DNA from: Oscillospiraceae bacterium
GTDB taxonomy: Bacteria > Bacillota > Clostridia > Oscillospirales > Ruminococcaceae
Reading direction: 5' to 3'
Length of the DNA: 39,070 bases
NCBI GenBank assembly: GCA_009781425.1
Contig: WQYC01000025.1
Location: 1 to 39,070 of the forward strand
The position numbers were made by a program, and so were the translations under genes. The notes beneath the pieces were generated by a model. The model was not told where the DNA came from and searched no databases. It saw only the letters and a program-made list of their open reading frames with translations. This document shows positions 6,067 through 13,939 of this stretch, piece by piece. Positions within the stretch are counted from its first letter, which is position 1; each line of letters begins with the position of its first letter.

Positions 6067-8457
6067 TTACATTTCAATCACAACATCATTCTGCGCTTTC
6101 AAAATCCCCTCTTCAATCAGCAAGCCGTCGATTTTCGTGCCGTTTACGGTTACGGACTTAACTCCGCTTTCCGCGCCGTTCGGGTTGTTGATTTTTACGT
6201 TCAGCTCTTTTCCGCGGAAGGTCTTCTTCATTTCAAACTCTTTCCACTCCGACGGAATCGACGGGTTGATTACTAAACCCTTGATTTCGGGGCGAAGTCC
6301 GAGGATTCCCTCAACCGAGCCGACCATGACTGTAGACGCCGTGCCTGTGAGCCAGTGAACGTGCGAACGTCCCGCGAACGGGCTTCCCTTGCCCTCTGTG
6401 AACTGCCCGTGTGCATACGGCTCAAGGATTCTCTTGTCCGCGTCGTCGTTCATGTAGGCGGGGGAGGAATTGCGCCAGTACTCGAAAGCACGGTTTCCGC
6501 GTCCGAGCAGGGATTCCGCGAGAATCGCCCAGCCCTGCGGCTGTGAGAAAATGCCGCCGTTTTCTTTTACGTAGCCGTTGAAGCAGACCATCAGCGCGCC
6601 GTCGAACGCGTGGCTCGCGTAAGGCGGATTCATGACCTGAATTCCGTAAGGCGTGCTTAATTCACGGTAAACGCTGTCCATAGAGGTTTTAGCCTGTTCG
6701 TCGGACGAGAAGCCGGAGATAATCCCCCAAGTCTGCGGATTCAGCCACATGGACGCTTCGGGGTCGCCGTTCTTGCCGATGATGTCGCCGTTCTCGCGGT
6801 AGCCGCGTATCCAGCGGTCGCCGTCCCAGCATTTATCGAGTACAGCCGACAGCTTCCCGCCTATTTCGTTTAAATACTCCAAGTATTTATTGTCGTTTTT
6901 ATACTCTGCGAAATTCTTCAACAGCTTAATCGCGTAGACTAATTGGAACGCCACAAAGCTGCTCTCGCCTTGTTTACCGAGACGCAGGCAGTCGTTCCAG
7001 TCGGCGTGAAGCCCTGCAGGCATACCGTGACCGCCGAGGTTGTTCATCGAGAAATCAACAGCGCGCTTTAAGTGTCCGTAAACCGAGCCGCCTTCTCCCT
7101 GTTCATCTTTATCGGCGTAATGAACAACTTCGTCAAGGAACACCATGTTGCCTGTTTCGGTGATGTATTTATAAATCGTCGGGAACAGCCACAGCGCATC
7201 GTCAGCACGGTAAGAGTCGTGCTTTGTTTCGGCATCGTAAGAGGGGTCACCCGGCTTGTCCTCGTGCGGAGGATTGTGGGTGTATTTAACAAGCGGAAGC
7301 CCCGCGCCGCTCGCAGTCTGCGCCGACAGCATGAATTTAATCTGCTCCAACGCCATCTCGGGCGCAAGGTGGATTATCCCCTGAATATCCTGAACAGTAT
7401 CACGGTAGCCGAAGCCGTTGCGAAGTCCGCAGTAGTCGAAGCTCGCCGCGCGCGACCAAATGAACGTAATGAAGCACTGGTACGCGTTCCAGACGTTGAG
7501 CATATTATTGAACTTATCGTCGGGCGTTTTTACGCTGAGGTTTCCGAGCTTCGCGTGCCAGTAATTCTTGAGCTTTTCAAGCTCTGCGTCTGCGTTTTTA
7601 ATATCGGAATATAAAGCGATTAGCTCTGCTGCTTCTTTCTCGCATTTTTGTGCAAGCAGGAAACAGAACTCCGCGCTTTCGCCCGCGCCGAGAGCTAACT
7701 CCGTCTGAAGAACGCCGCAGGAGTTTCCGCAGTAGTTGAGGTCGCCGTTAAGTCCGCCTTCAATGCCAATCGGGTTGCCGTAATTGCGGTATTTGCCGAT
7801 GAAAGCGTCGCGGTCGCCGCAGTATTTGCTTACCTTTGCACCCGCGAGTCCGAAGAAGCGTTCTTTTCTCGGGTCTTTGAAATTCTCGTTGTAAACCTGC
7901 TTAATGAAAGTATCCTTGAAATATGTACGGGAAATGAACTTCGTGTACTGTAAGTTAACCTGGTCTTGTTCATAGTTTGGCTCGTTTGTGAACTCCATTG
8001 CGCCTGTAACGGACAGCTTGCGGGGTTTTCCGCTGTCGTTAGTGATTTTCACGCGCCAAATTTCATATTCTGCGCCGTGCGGAACAAAGTAGAGGGTTTC
8101 CGCTTTGATTCCGGTATATTCGGAGGAAATCTGCGTATAAGCAGTACCATGGCGGCACTCGGCTTTGAAGCTGTCGATGGGCTTACAAACAGGTGCCCAG
8201 GACGCGCTCCAGTAGTCATTGCTGTCGTTGTCCTTGATGTAGACGTAACGTCCGGGTAAATCGTTCGAGCCGCTGTTAAAGCGGAAGCGGGACAAACGCC
8301 CGTTCGCGCCGCTCTTCACGAAGCTGTAGCCTGCCGCGTTGTTGGAAATAATCGCGCCGTAAAGCGGCGAGCCGAGGTAATTCGCCCAGGGTGCGGGGGT
8401 GTCGGGGCGGGTGATGACGTATTCTTTGTTTTTCTCGTCGAAATAGCCGTAATTCAT
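6067..8457 (-). CDS. GH94 disaccharide phosphorylase (cellobiose-phosphorylase type)
   Basis: 797 aa from the ATG at 8457 (MNYGYFDEKNKEYVITRPDT), which has GGAGG upstream. I rejected a 63-residue extension to 8646 because it crosses the promoter. GH94 enzymes phosphorolyse beta-linked disaccharides to a sugar plus sugar-1-phosphate in the cytoplasm. Seen: the N-terminal sandwich start PWANYLGSPLYGAIISN, the catalytic general-acid motif HADWNDCL (Asp about 489), and the usual (alpha/alpha)6 core. Length and Asp position match cellobiose phosphorylases, but cellobionate or laminaribiose are also possible. Its glucose-1-phosphate could be used by the phospho-sugar mutase at 10478. No signal peptide. 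Confidence 0.9.
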   Translation of the reverse strand: MNYGYFDEKNKEYVITRPDTPAPWANYLGSPLYGAIISNNAAGYSFVKSGANGRLSRFRFNSGSNDLPGRYVYIKDNDSNDYWSASWAPVCKPIDSFKAECRHGTAYTQISSEYTGIKAETLYFVPHGAEYEIWRVKITNDSGKPRKLSVTGAMEFTNEPNYEQDQVNLQYTKFISRTYFKDTFIKQVYNENFKDPRKERFFGLAGAKVSKYCGDRDAFIGKYRNYGNPIGIEGGLNGDLNYCGNSCGVLQTELALGAGESAEFCFLLAQKCEKEAAELIALYSDIKNADAELEKLKNYWHAKLGNLSVKTPDDKFNNMLNVWNAYQCFITFIWSRAASFDYCGLRNGFGYRDTVQDIQGIIHLAPEMALEQIKFMLSAQTASGAGLPLVKYTHNPPHEDKPGDPSYDAETKHDSYRADDALWLFPTIYKYITETGNMVFLDEVVHYADKDEQGEGGSVYGHLKRAVDFSMNNLGGHGMPAGLHADWNDCLRLGKQGESSFVAFQLVYAIKLLKNFAEYKNDNKYLEYLNEIGGKLSAVLDKCWDGDRWIRGYRENGDIIGKNGDPEASMWLNPQTWGIISGFSSDEQAKTSMDSVYRELSTPYGIQVMNPPYASHAFDGALMVCFNGYVKENGGIFSQPQGWAILAESLLGRGNRAFEYWRNSSPAYMNDDADKRILEPYAHGQFTEGKGSPFAGRSHVHWLTGTASTVMVGSVEGILGLRPEIKGLVINPSIPSEWKEFEMKKTFRGKELNVKINNPNGAESGVKSVTVNGTKIDGLLIEEGILKAQNDVVIEM

Positions 8458-8505
8458 GTAAAATTCCTCCGTGTTTTTATAAGATGTAAATATTTGCCTA
8501 ATGCA

Positions 8506-8534
8506 ATAATAGCACGGATTTGCGCATTGCACAA
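8506..8534 (-). promoter_or_regulatory. Promoter of the GH94 gene with overlapping palindrome
   Basis: Minus strand: -35 TTGTGC (8529-8534), 17 nt, -10 TATTAT (8506-8511). The 15-nt imperfect palindrome at 8520-8534 (TTGTGCAATGCGCAA on minus; 13 of 15 positions symmetric) covers the -35 and spacer, as expected of a LacI/GntR-type repressor operator. The regulator itself is not identified. Confidence 0.55.
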
Positions 8535-8587
8535 GGGCGGTTTTTTTCACAAAGTTTGCGCGGGTTTTTTGTGCAATATGTATAGGG

Positions 8588-8616
8588 TTGACAATATATG
8601 ACAAATGTGTTAAAAT
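8588..8616 (+). promoter_or_regulatory. Promoter of the toxin-like mRNA
   Basis: TTGACA (8588-8593), 17 nt, TAAAAT (8611-8616). The transcript would start near 8622 with a GGC-GAAA-GCC tetraloop hairpin (8625-8634) and carry a leader of about 70 nt before the 22-residue peptide. Confidence 0.75.
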
Positions 8617-8690
8617 GTTTGTATGGCGAAAGCCTAAGGGCGACATAACGGTATTGCGGTTGGCTAAGCCTCTGAAAGGAGGTGACGCCT

Positions 8691-8759
8691 ATGGAACTGA
8701 TATTGGGTTTTTTAGTGTTTTACACGCTTTTACTTATAATCAGGGAAATAAAGAAATAA
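8691..8759 (+). CDS. 22-residue hydrophobic peptide, candidate type I toxin
   Basis: ATG at 8691 with a strong GAAAGGAGGTG at 6-8 nt. The peptide begins MELILGFLVFYTLLL and ends IIREIKK: one membrane span with a short basic tail, the form of Fst/TxpA/holin-like type I toxins, which insert in the inner membrane. Its last two codons and stop are the left arm of the terminator at 8754-8791. A convergent consensus promoter at 8844-8872 would make an RNA antisense to its 3' end. The longer frame from 8588 in another register lacks a ribosome site and was rejected. No named family is assigned. Confidence 0.65.
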   Translation: MELILGFLVFYTLLLIIREIKK

Positions 8760-8791
8760 ACCGCCCCTGCGCTAACATCGGCGGTTTATTT
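8754..8791. terminator. Shared bidirectional terminator of the toxin-antitoxin locus
   Basis: A perfect 12-bp inverted repeat, AAATAAACCGCC (8754-8765) and GGCGGTTTATTT (8780-8791), with a 14-nt loop. The A/T-rich outer ends allow termination both ways. It ends both the toxin mRNA and the convergent RNA, as in Fst/par loci. Confidence 0.85.
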
Positions 8792-8837
8792 ATGAACCTA
8801 TGATTTAAGCCAACCGTCTATCGGTCGCCCTTCTTCT
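8754..8837 (-). ncRNA. Predicted antisense RNA (candidate type I antitoxin)
   Basis: From the consensus promoter at 8844-8872 a minus-strand RNA would start near 8837 and end at the 8754-8791 terminator, about 80-85 nt. It has no ribosome site plus ORF. It is fully complementary to the 3' end of the toxin mRNA. Its 5' part also repeats two leader elements of the toxin mRNA, GGGCGAC and CGGTTGGCT. Start and length are predicted, not measured. Confidence 0.6.
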
Positions 8838-8843
8838 TTCCAC

Positions 8844-8872
8844 ATTATATCACACAAATATTAAATTGTCAA
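8844..8872 (-). promoter_or_regulatory. Perfect consensus promoter for the antisense RNA
   Basis: Minus strand TTGACA (8867-8872), 17 nt, TATAAT (8844-8849), identical to the SigA consensus. No coding gene begins downstream within its transcript before the terminator, so an RNA product is the simplest explanation. Confidence 0.8.
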
Positions 8873-8890
8873 GATACAGAGGAGAATTTT

Positions 8891-10423
8891 ATGTTCGCTA
8901 AAATTAACGGCATGGGCTTATACGGCATGAACGCTTTTCCCGTTTGCGCTGAAATCAGCACATCAGGCGGAAGCGTCCCAAGCTTCGATATAGTGGGTCT
9001 CGCCGACACCTCGGTTCAGGAAAGCCGCATGAGAATCCGCTCTGCGCTCAAAAATTCAAGCATAGCAGTTAAGCCGCTTTGTACAGTCGTAAATCTCGCG
9101 CCCGCTTCAATAAAGAAAACAGGCTCGCTCTATGACCTTACTATTTTGACCGCGATTTTAGCGGCGCAGGACATAATAAAAACAGACGTGAACGACTGCG
9201 CCTTTTTCGGCGAGGTTTCGCTCGGCGGAGACGTGAATCCTATTAACGGTGCGCTGACACTTACGATCGCCGCCCGCGAGCACGGAATCAAAAAAGTCTT
9301 TCTCCCCTTCGCAAATGCACGCGAAGCCAGCGTCGCAGAAGGTACAGAGGTCTACGGCGTGCGCAATATCCGCGAGCTCGCCTTGCACCTCATGGGTGAA
9401 AGTTACATAGAACCGCAGAAGCCTTTTATTCCCGACTTTGAAAGCGCCTCCGAGCTTCTTGACTTTGCCGATGTAAAAGGACAGGAAAACGTTAAAAACG
9501 CCCTTGAGGTCGCGGCGGCGGGCTTCCATAATATCCTTATAATCGGCACGCCCGGCACAGGAAAAAGTATGCTTTCCAAGCGTCTGCCGTCGATTCTGCC
9601 GCGCATGAGCTTTGAAGAAAGCCTTGAAACCACGCAGATTCATTCGGTTGCGGGCGTTTTAGATACTAAGAATCCGTTGGTGACAACGCGCCCGTTCAGA
9701 AACGTCACGCACACAGCGTCGGCTGTCGGGCTGATAGGCGGAGGAAGTATCCCGAAGCCGGGCGAGATTTCTCTCGCGCACAACGGCGTGCTGTTTTTAG
9801 ACGAGCTGCCCGAGTTTGACCGCAGAACGCTCGAAACCCTGCGTCAGCCGCTTGAAAACGGCGAAATTAATATTACCCGCGCCGGCGGAAAAGCAAGCTA
9901 TCCTTGCAAAATCATGCTCGTTGCCGCGATGAATCCCTGCCCCTGCGGAAACTTCGGGCATCCGACGAAGCTCTGCGCTTGCAACGAATACAAGGTTCAA
10001 GCCTATCTCGGTAAAATCAGTCAGCCCGTGCTTGACCGCATAGACATACAAATAGAAGCCGCGCCCGTCAGCTATAACGAAATTTCCGACAAAGAGAAAG
10101 GCGAGCCGAGCATTGAAGTTTTGAAGCGCGTTGAAAAAGCGCGGGAAATTCAAGCGCGGCGTTACGCGGGAACTGCAATTAAATCCAACGCCGATATTCC
10201 CGCGGGAAGCTTGCAGGAAATCTGCGTGCTTGCGTCCGATGCGGCGGTGACTTTGAAGAATGCTTTCGAGAAATTAGGCTTGTCTGCGCGCGCTTATGAC
10301 AGGATTCTCAAGGTTTCGAGGACGATTGCTGACTTGGACGGTAAGGATATAATTGAAAAGCGGCATATTTCAAGGGCGATTCAATATCGGAGCCTTGATA
10401 AAAAATACTGGCGCAGTAATTGA
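8891..10423 (+). CDS. comM: ComM/YifB family Mg-chelatase-like AAA+ ATPase
   Basis: 510 aa with GAGGAG before the ATG. An N-terminal Lon-like fold (FDIVGLADTSVQESRMRIRS) is followed by the chelatase AAA+ domain. Walker A GTPGTGKSML is at about 219-228 and Walker B VLFLDELPEF at about 299-308. MNPCPCGNFG and a later Cys form the conserved Cys cluster, and DRIDIQIEA lies in the sensor region. In other bacteria ComM is a hexameric helicase that helps branch migration during natural transformation; here the role is by homology only. It has no clear promoter of its own. Its stop overlaps the -35 of the next gene. Confidence 0.92.
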   Translation: MFAKINGMGLYGMNAFPVCAEISTSGGSVPSFDIVGLADTSVQESRMRIRSALKNSSIAVKPLCTVVNLAPASIKKTGSLYDLTILTAILAAQDIIKTDVNDCAFFGEVSLGGDVNPINGALTLTIAAREHGIKKVFLPFANAREASVAEGTEVYGVRNIRELALHLMGESYIEPQKPFIPDFESASELLDFADVKGQENVKNALEVAAAGFHNILIIGTPGTGKSMLSKRLPSILPRMSFEESLETTQIHSVAGVLDTKNPLVTTRPFRNVTHTASAVGLIGGGSIPKPGEISLAHNGVLFLDELPEFDRRTLETLRQPLENGEINITRAGGKASYPCKIMLVAAMNPCPCGNFGHPTKLCACNEYKVQAYLGKISQPVLDRIDIQIEAAPVSYNEISDKEKGEPSIEVLKRVEKAREIQARRYAGTAIKSNADIPAGSLQEICVLASDAAVTLKNAFEKLGLSARAYDRILKVSRTIADLDGKDIIEKRHISRAIQYRSLDKKYWRSN

Positions 10424-10448
10424 CATATACGGTAAATTTTGGTATCAT
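10420..10448 (+). promoter_or_regulatory. Promoter for the phospho-sugar mutase operon
   Basis: TTGACA (10420-10425) contains the comM stop codon; 17 nt later is TATCAT (10443-10448). It lies 30 nt upstream of the mutase ATG. Confidence 0.7.
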
Positions 10449-10477
10449 AATAAATATATCACAATTGGAGGGCAATT

Positions 10478-12211
10478 ATGGAAAAAATAAACAAAGAAGC
10501 ATTAAATGCAAATTATAAACTCTGGTGTGAAAATGCCAAGTCTGACCCCGATTTAGTAACAGAGCTGCAAAGCATTGCAAACGATGATGACGCCATTCTC
10601 GACAGGTTCTACCGCGAGCTTGAATTCGGAACGGCAGGGCTTCGCGGCTTAATCGGCGCGGGACCCAACCGCATGAATTTTTACACTGTCAGAAAAGCCA
10701 CGCAAGGCTTTGCCGACTATGTTAAGGCGCAGAACCCGAATAATCCGCAGGTCGCGATTGCATACGACAGCAGAATTAAGTCCGATTATTTTTCGCGGAC
10801 AGCCGCAGAAGTACTTGCCGGAAACGGCATAAAAGTGCATATGTACAGCGAATTAATGCCGACGCCTATGCTTAGCTTCGCAGTGCGTTATTTGAAATGC
10901 GATGCGGGTATTAACGTCACCGCAAGCCACAACCCCGCGAAGTTCAACGGCTACAAGGCATACGGCGCGGACGGCTGTCAAATCGGCTCGGAGGTTGCAG
11001 ATGCTGTGCTTGCGATTTGCGCGAAGCTTGATATTTTTAACGATATAAAGTCGCTTGACTTTGAGTCCGCGCTCTCGCAAGGGTTAGTCAGCTACATCGA
11101 CGACAGCGTGAGCGAAGCGTACTTCGACGAAGTTAAGAAGCAGGCGATTCACCCCGAATCAAGCAGAGAAGCAGGCTTAAAAGTCGTCTTCACACCGCTC
11201 AACGGCGCAGGAAATAAGCCCGTCCGCAGAATCTTGAACGACATGGGAATCACGGATATTACTGTCGTTCCCGAGCAGGAAATGCCCGACGGAAATTTCC
11301 CGACTTGCCTTTACCCGAACCCCGAATTCAGAGAAGCGTTGGAGCTCGGCTTAAAGCTGTGCAAGGAAGTGAAGCCCGACTTGCTTTTAGCCACTGACCC
11401 CGACTGCGACAGAGTGGGAATCGCTGTTCCCGATGGAAACGACTACGCGCTTTTCTCCGGTAACGAAACGGGTGTAATGCTGCTCGAATACATTGCGCGC
11501 GAACGCATCGCAACAGGCACAATGCCCGCGAATCCGATTGCCGTAAAATCCGTGGTTACGACAACGCTGACCGAGGAAGTCGGCAGGGAATACGGCGTTG
11601 AAATAATAGCTACACTGACAGGCTTCAAGAACATCTGCGGCGTAGTCGCAGAGCTTGAAAAGAAGAATGAGGAAGCGAGATTTCTCTACGGCTTCGAGGA
11701 AAGCTACGGCTATGTTTCGGGCACATATGTGCGCGATAAGGACGCGGTAGTCGCGTCTATGCTGATTTGCGAAATGGCGGCGTTCTACCGCTCGCAAGGT
11801 ATTTCGCTGATTGAAGCGCGCGCTAAAATGTACGAAAAATACGGTGTTTTCCATAATTCTGTCGATAATTTCGCATTTGAAGGTGCTTCCGGCATGGAAA
11901 AAATGGGGAAAATAATGCAGGGGTTCCGTGATAGTATTCTGTACGAAATTGCAAGTATAAAAGTCACTGCGTTTAGCGACTTTAAAGCAAGCGAAAAATC
12001 GGAGCTTATGAGCGGCGCGAAGACCGCTATAAGCCTGCCGAAAACCAACATGGTTATCTTCGACCTTGACGGCGGCGCCTGCGTAATCGTGCGACCGTCG
12101 GGAACTGAGCCGAAAATAAAAGTCTATTATACAACCGTAGGAAAAACACAGCAGGAAGCAGGAGCAATCCGCGAAAGGCTTTCTAATGAAATGAAAGGAT
12201 TTTTCAAATAA
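10478..12211 (+). CDS. pgcA: Phospho-sugar mutase (alpha-phosphoglucomutase/phosphomannomutase, PgcA type)
   Basis: 577 aa with GGAGGG before the ATG. It interconverts hexose-1- and hexose-6-phosphates in the cytoplasm. Seen: the phosphoserine loop VTASHNPAKFNGYK (active Ser about 148), the metal-binding loop TDPDCDRVG (about 306-314), GFEESYGYVSG (sugar-binding EES, about 407), and the phosphate-binding RPSGTEPKIK (about 538-547). All four domains and the usual length are present. It could convert glucose-1-phosphate from the GH94 phosphorylase to glucose-6-phosphate. Its TAA shares one base with the ATG of the next small gene. Confidence 0.93.
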   Translation: MEKINKEALNANYKLWCENAKSDPDLVTELQSIANDDDAILDRFYRELEFGTAGLRGLIGAGPNRMNFYTVRKATQGFADYVKAQNPNNPQVAIAYDSRIKSDYFSRTAAEVLAGNGIKVHMYSELMPTPMLSFAVRYLKCDAGINVTASHNPAKFNGYKAYGADGCQIGSEVADAVLAICAKLDIFNDIKSLDFESALSQGLVSYIDDSVSEAYFDEVKKQAIHPESSREAGLKVVFTPLNGAGNKPVRRILNDMGITDITVVPEQEMPDGNFPTCLYPNPEFREALELGLKLCKEVKPDLLLATDPDCDRVGIAVPDGNDYALFSGNETGVMLLEYIARERIATGTMPANPIAVKSVVTTTLTEEVGREYGVEIIATLTGFKNICGVVAELEKKNEEARFLYGFEESYGYVSGTYVRDKDAVVASMLICEMAAFYRSQGISLIEARAKMYEKYGVFHNSVDNFAFEGASGMEKMGKIMQGFRDSILYEIASIKVTAFSDFKASEKSELMSGAKTAISLPKTNMVIFDLDGGACVIVRPSGTEPKIKVYYTTVGKTQQEAGAIRERLSNEMKGFFK

Positions 12212-12333
12212 TGGAATTTATTGACATTAATCCGGCTACAGGCGTAGGGCTTGGCGTGGGCGTTGCAATCGCGGCAGTCGCGCTGGCGGTTTTAATCGCA
12301 CTTACAATCATCGACAAAAGGAAGAAAAAATGA
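12211..12333 (+). CDS. 40-residue single-span membrane microprotein, coupled to both neighbours
   Basis: ATG at 12211 overlaps the mutase stop by one base, and its TGA overlaps the next gene's ATG in an ATGA junction. The product begins MEFIDINPATGVGLGVGVAI, continues through a long Ala/Val/Leu span (about residues 11-34) and ends DKRKKK, a stop-transfer tail. An AAAGGA lies about 11 nt upstream. The double overlap makes it unlikely to be chance. I know of no family for it; a role in anchoring or regulating neighbours is speculation. Confidence 0.65.
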   Translation: MEFIDINPATGVGLGVGVAIAAVALAVLIALTIIDKRKKK

Positions 12334-13895
12334 AATACATTGTCACAGCATCGCAAATGAAAAAAGCGGAGCAGAACGCTGACCGCAAGGGCATTACCTT
12401 TTCTGCGCTGATGGATAACGCGGGAGCGGCTTGCTACAAGCAGCTCTTGAAAATTATCGACGGCGGCGACGTAAAGGGTAAGGCTTTTGTTGTGCTGTGC
12501 GGGCGCGGAAACAACGGCGGCGACGGCATTGTACTGTCGCAGAAAATCAAGGAAAACGGCGGCATGGTGCTCTGCATTTTTGTGACAGATTTGCCGAACA
12601 GCGCCTGCGCGAGAGAGAATTACAGCAAGTACTGCGTGCATGGCGGAAGCGAAGGAAACGCACTCGACACCGCGCTTTACACCCACCGCGAGGACGCCGT
12701 TAAGCAGGCGTTAACTAACTGTGATGTCGTTATCGACTGTGTGTTCGGAACAGGGTTTATAGGCGAGCTTGAGCCGCGGCTCGGCGCGTTGTTTCGTTTT
12801 ATTAACATGAACTTCGAGGGACTTAAAATTTCTGTTGACGTTCCGAGCGGCATAAACGCAACCACGGGCGAAGCGGCTGAACGCGCCTTTCTGCCTGATG
12901 TAACCTTCATGCTCGGCGCGGCAAAAAAAGGACTGTTCTCGCACCCGACGTTTGATAACTGCGGCGATTTAGTACTGCTTGACATAGGGATTCCCGATGA
13001 GTGCTACGAGGAATATGAAGCAGTTTTCATTGACGAAAGTATTTTGAAGCAAGTTCCCGAGCGCAAAAAAAGCTCGCACAAAGGCAATTACGGCAAGCTG
13101 TTAAATATAGCGGGAAGCGAGCAGTGCATAGGTGCCGCGCTTCTTTCCACCAAAGCCGCGCTAAAATGCGGCGCAGGGCTTGTCACGCTTGCGAGCGTGC
13201 GTGAGGTTTGCCGCGCTGTGGCTTGCGCTGTTCCCGAAGCAATGTATCTGCCGCTTTATGCTGACGCTGAGGGCTTCGCGGACGGCGAGTCCGCCGAGAC
13301 TGTGAAGGATAAGCTTGCGGGCTCTGCGTTTAACGCAGTCGCGCTCGGCTGCGGGCTCGGGATTACCCAGCACGTCTGGGAAATGGTTGAGGTTGTACTA
13401 AAAAATTGCAATTGTCCTGTTATTTTAGACGCAGATGGAATATATTTGCTGAGCCTTAATATAAATGTCTTAGAGGAAAATGACAAACACAGAGTAATCA
13501 CACCGCACCCGTTGGAATTCAGCAGACTTACGGGAACGTCCGTACAGGAGCTTCAGGCTGACCGCATAAGGCACGCCCGCGACTTCTCGCAGAAGTGGAA
13601 CACGGTCACAGTGCTGAAGGGCGTAAACACAGTCGTAGCCGCACCCGACGGCAAGGTTTTTGTCAACATTACGGGCAACCCCGGCTTGGCTAAAGGGGGC
13701 TCGGGCGATGTTCTGACCGGCATGATTGCTTCTTTTATCACGCAGGGAGTTAGACCGACCGAAGCGGCAATGCTCGCTGTTTATCTGCACGGACTGACCG
13801 CCGATTATCTCGCTGAAAGCATCGCGCTCTCGGGGATTATGGCGGGCGATATTGCGGAAATACTGCCGGTAGTGATGAAGAGCTTGGAGCGATAA
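12330..13895 (+). CDS. nnrE-nnrD: Bifunctional NAD(P)HX epimerase / ADP-dependent NAD(P)HX dehydratase
   Basis: 521 aa with AAAGGAAG before the ATG. It repairs hydrated NADH and NADPH. The N-terminal NnrE (YjeF_N) domain is at about 1-215 (CGRGNNGGDGIVLSQ, DCVFGTGFIGEL, VDVPSGINATTGE). The C-terminal NnrD ribokinase-like domain is at about 235-515 (HKGNYGKLLNIAGSEQCIGA, DADGIYLL, ITPHPLEFSRLTG, and GNPGLAKGGSGDVLTGM with the catalytic Asp of the GSGD motif). Both halves look intact. The start codon overlaps the stop of the membrane microprotein. Confidence 0.95.
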   Translation: MKYIVTASQMKKAEQNADRKGITFSALMDNAGAACYKQLLKIIDGGDVKGKAFVVLCGRGNNGGDGIVLSQKIKENGGMVLCIFVTDLPNSACARENYSKYCVHGGSEGNALDTALYTHREDAVKQALTNCDVVIDCVFGTGFIGELEPRLGALFRFINMNFEGLKISVDVPSGINATTGEAAERAFLPDVTFMLGAAKKGLFSHPTFDNCGDLVLLDIGIPDECYEEYEAVFIDESILKQVPERKKSSHKGNYGKLLNIAGSEQCIGAALLSTKAALKCGAGLVTLASVREVCRAVACAVPEAMYLPLYADAEGFADGESAETVKDKLAGSAFNAVALGCGLGITQHVWEMVEVVLKNCNCPVILDADGIYLLSLNINVLEENDKHRVITPHPLEFSRLTGTSVQELQADRIRHARDFSQKWNTVTVLKGVNTVVAAPDGKVFVNITGNPGLAKGGSGDVLTGMIASFITQGVRPTEAAMLAVYLHGLTADYLAESIALSGIMAGDIAEILPVVMKSLER

Positions 13896-13906
13896 GTAAA
13901 AGTCAT

Positions 13907-13939
13907 AGCCTCTGTAATTTTATTAACGGAGGCTTTTTT
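13907..13939 (+). terminator. Terminator whose right arm carries the next gene's ribosome site
   Basis: AGCCTCTGT (13907-13915) pairs with ACGGAGGCT (13926-13934; one U-G pair), followed by a T run to 13939. The GGAGG in the right arm is the Shine-Dalgarno of the lipoprotein starting at 13940, so terminator and ribosome site overlap. Confidence 0.7.

Noticed and set aside
7072-7614. 180-residue ORF on the plus strand inside GH94
   Set aside because: It is an antisense frame within a strongly coding gene, with no ribosome site and no recognisable domain.
8458-8646. 63-residue N-terminal extension of the GH94 gene
   Set aside because: It covers the -35/-10 boxes and operator. The ATG at 8457 has GGAGG and begins with the family's conserved MNYGYFDEKN.
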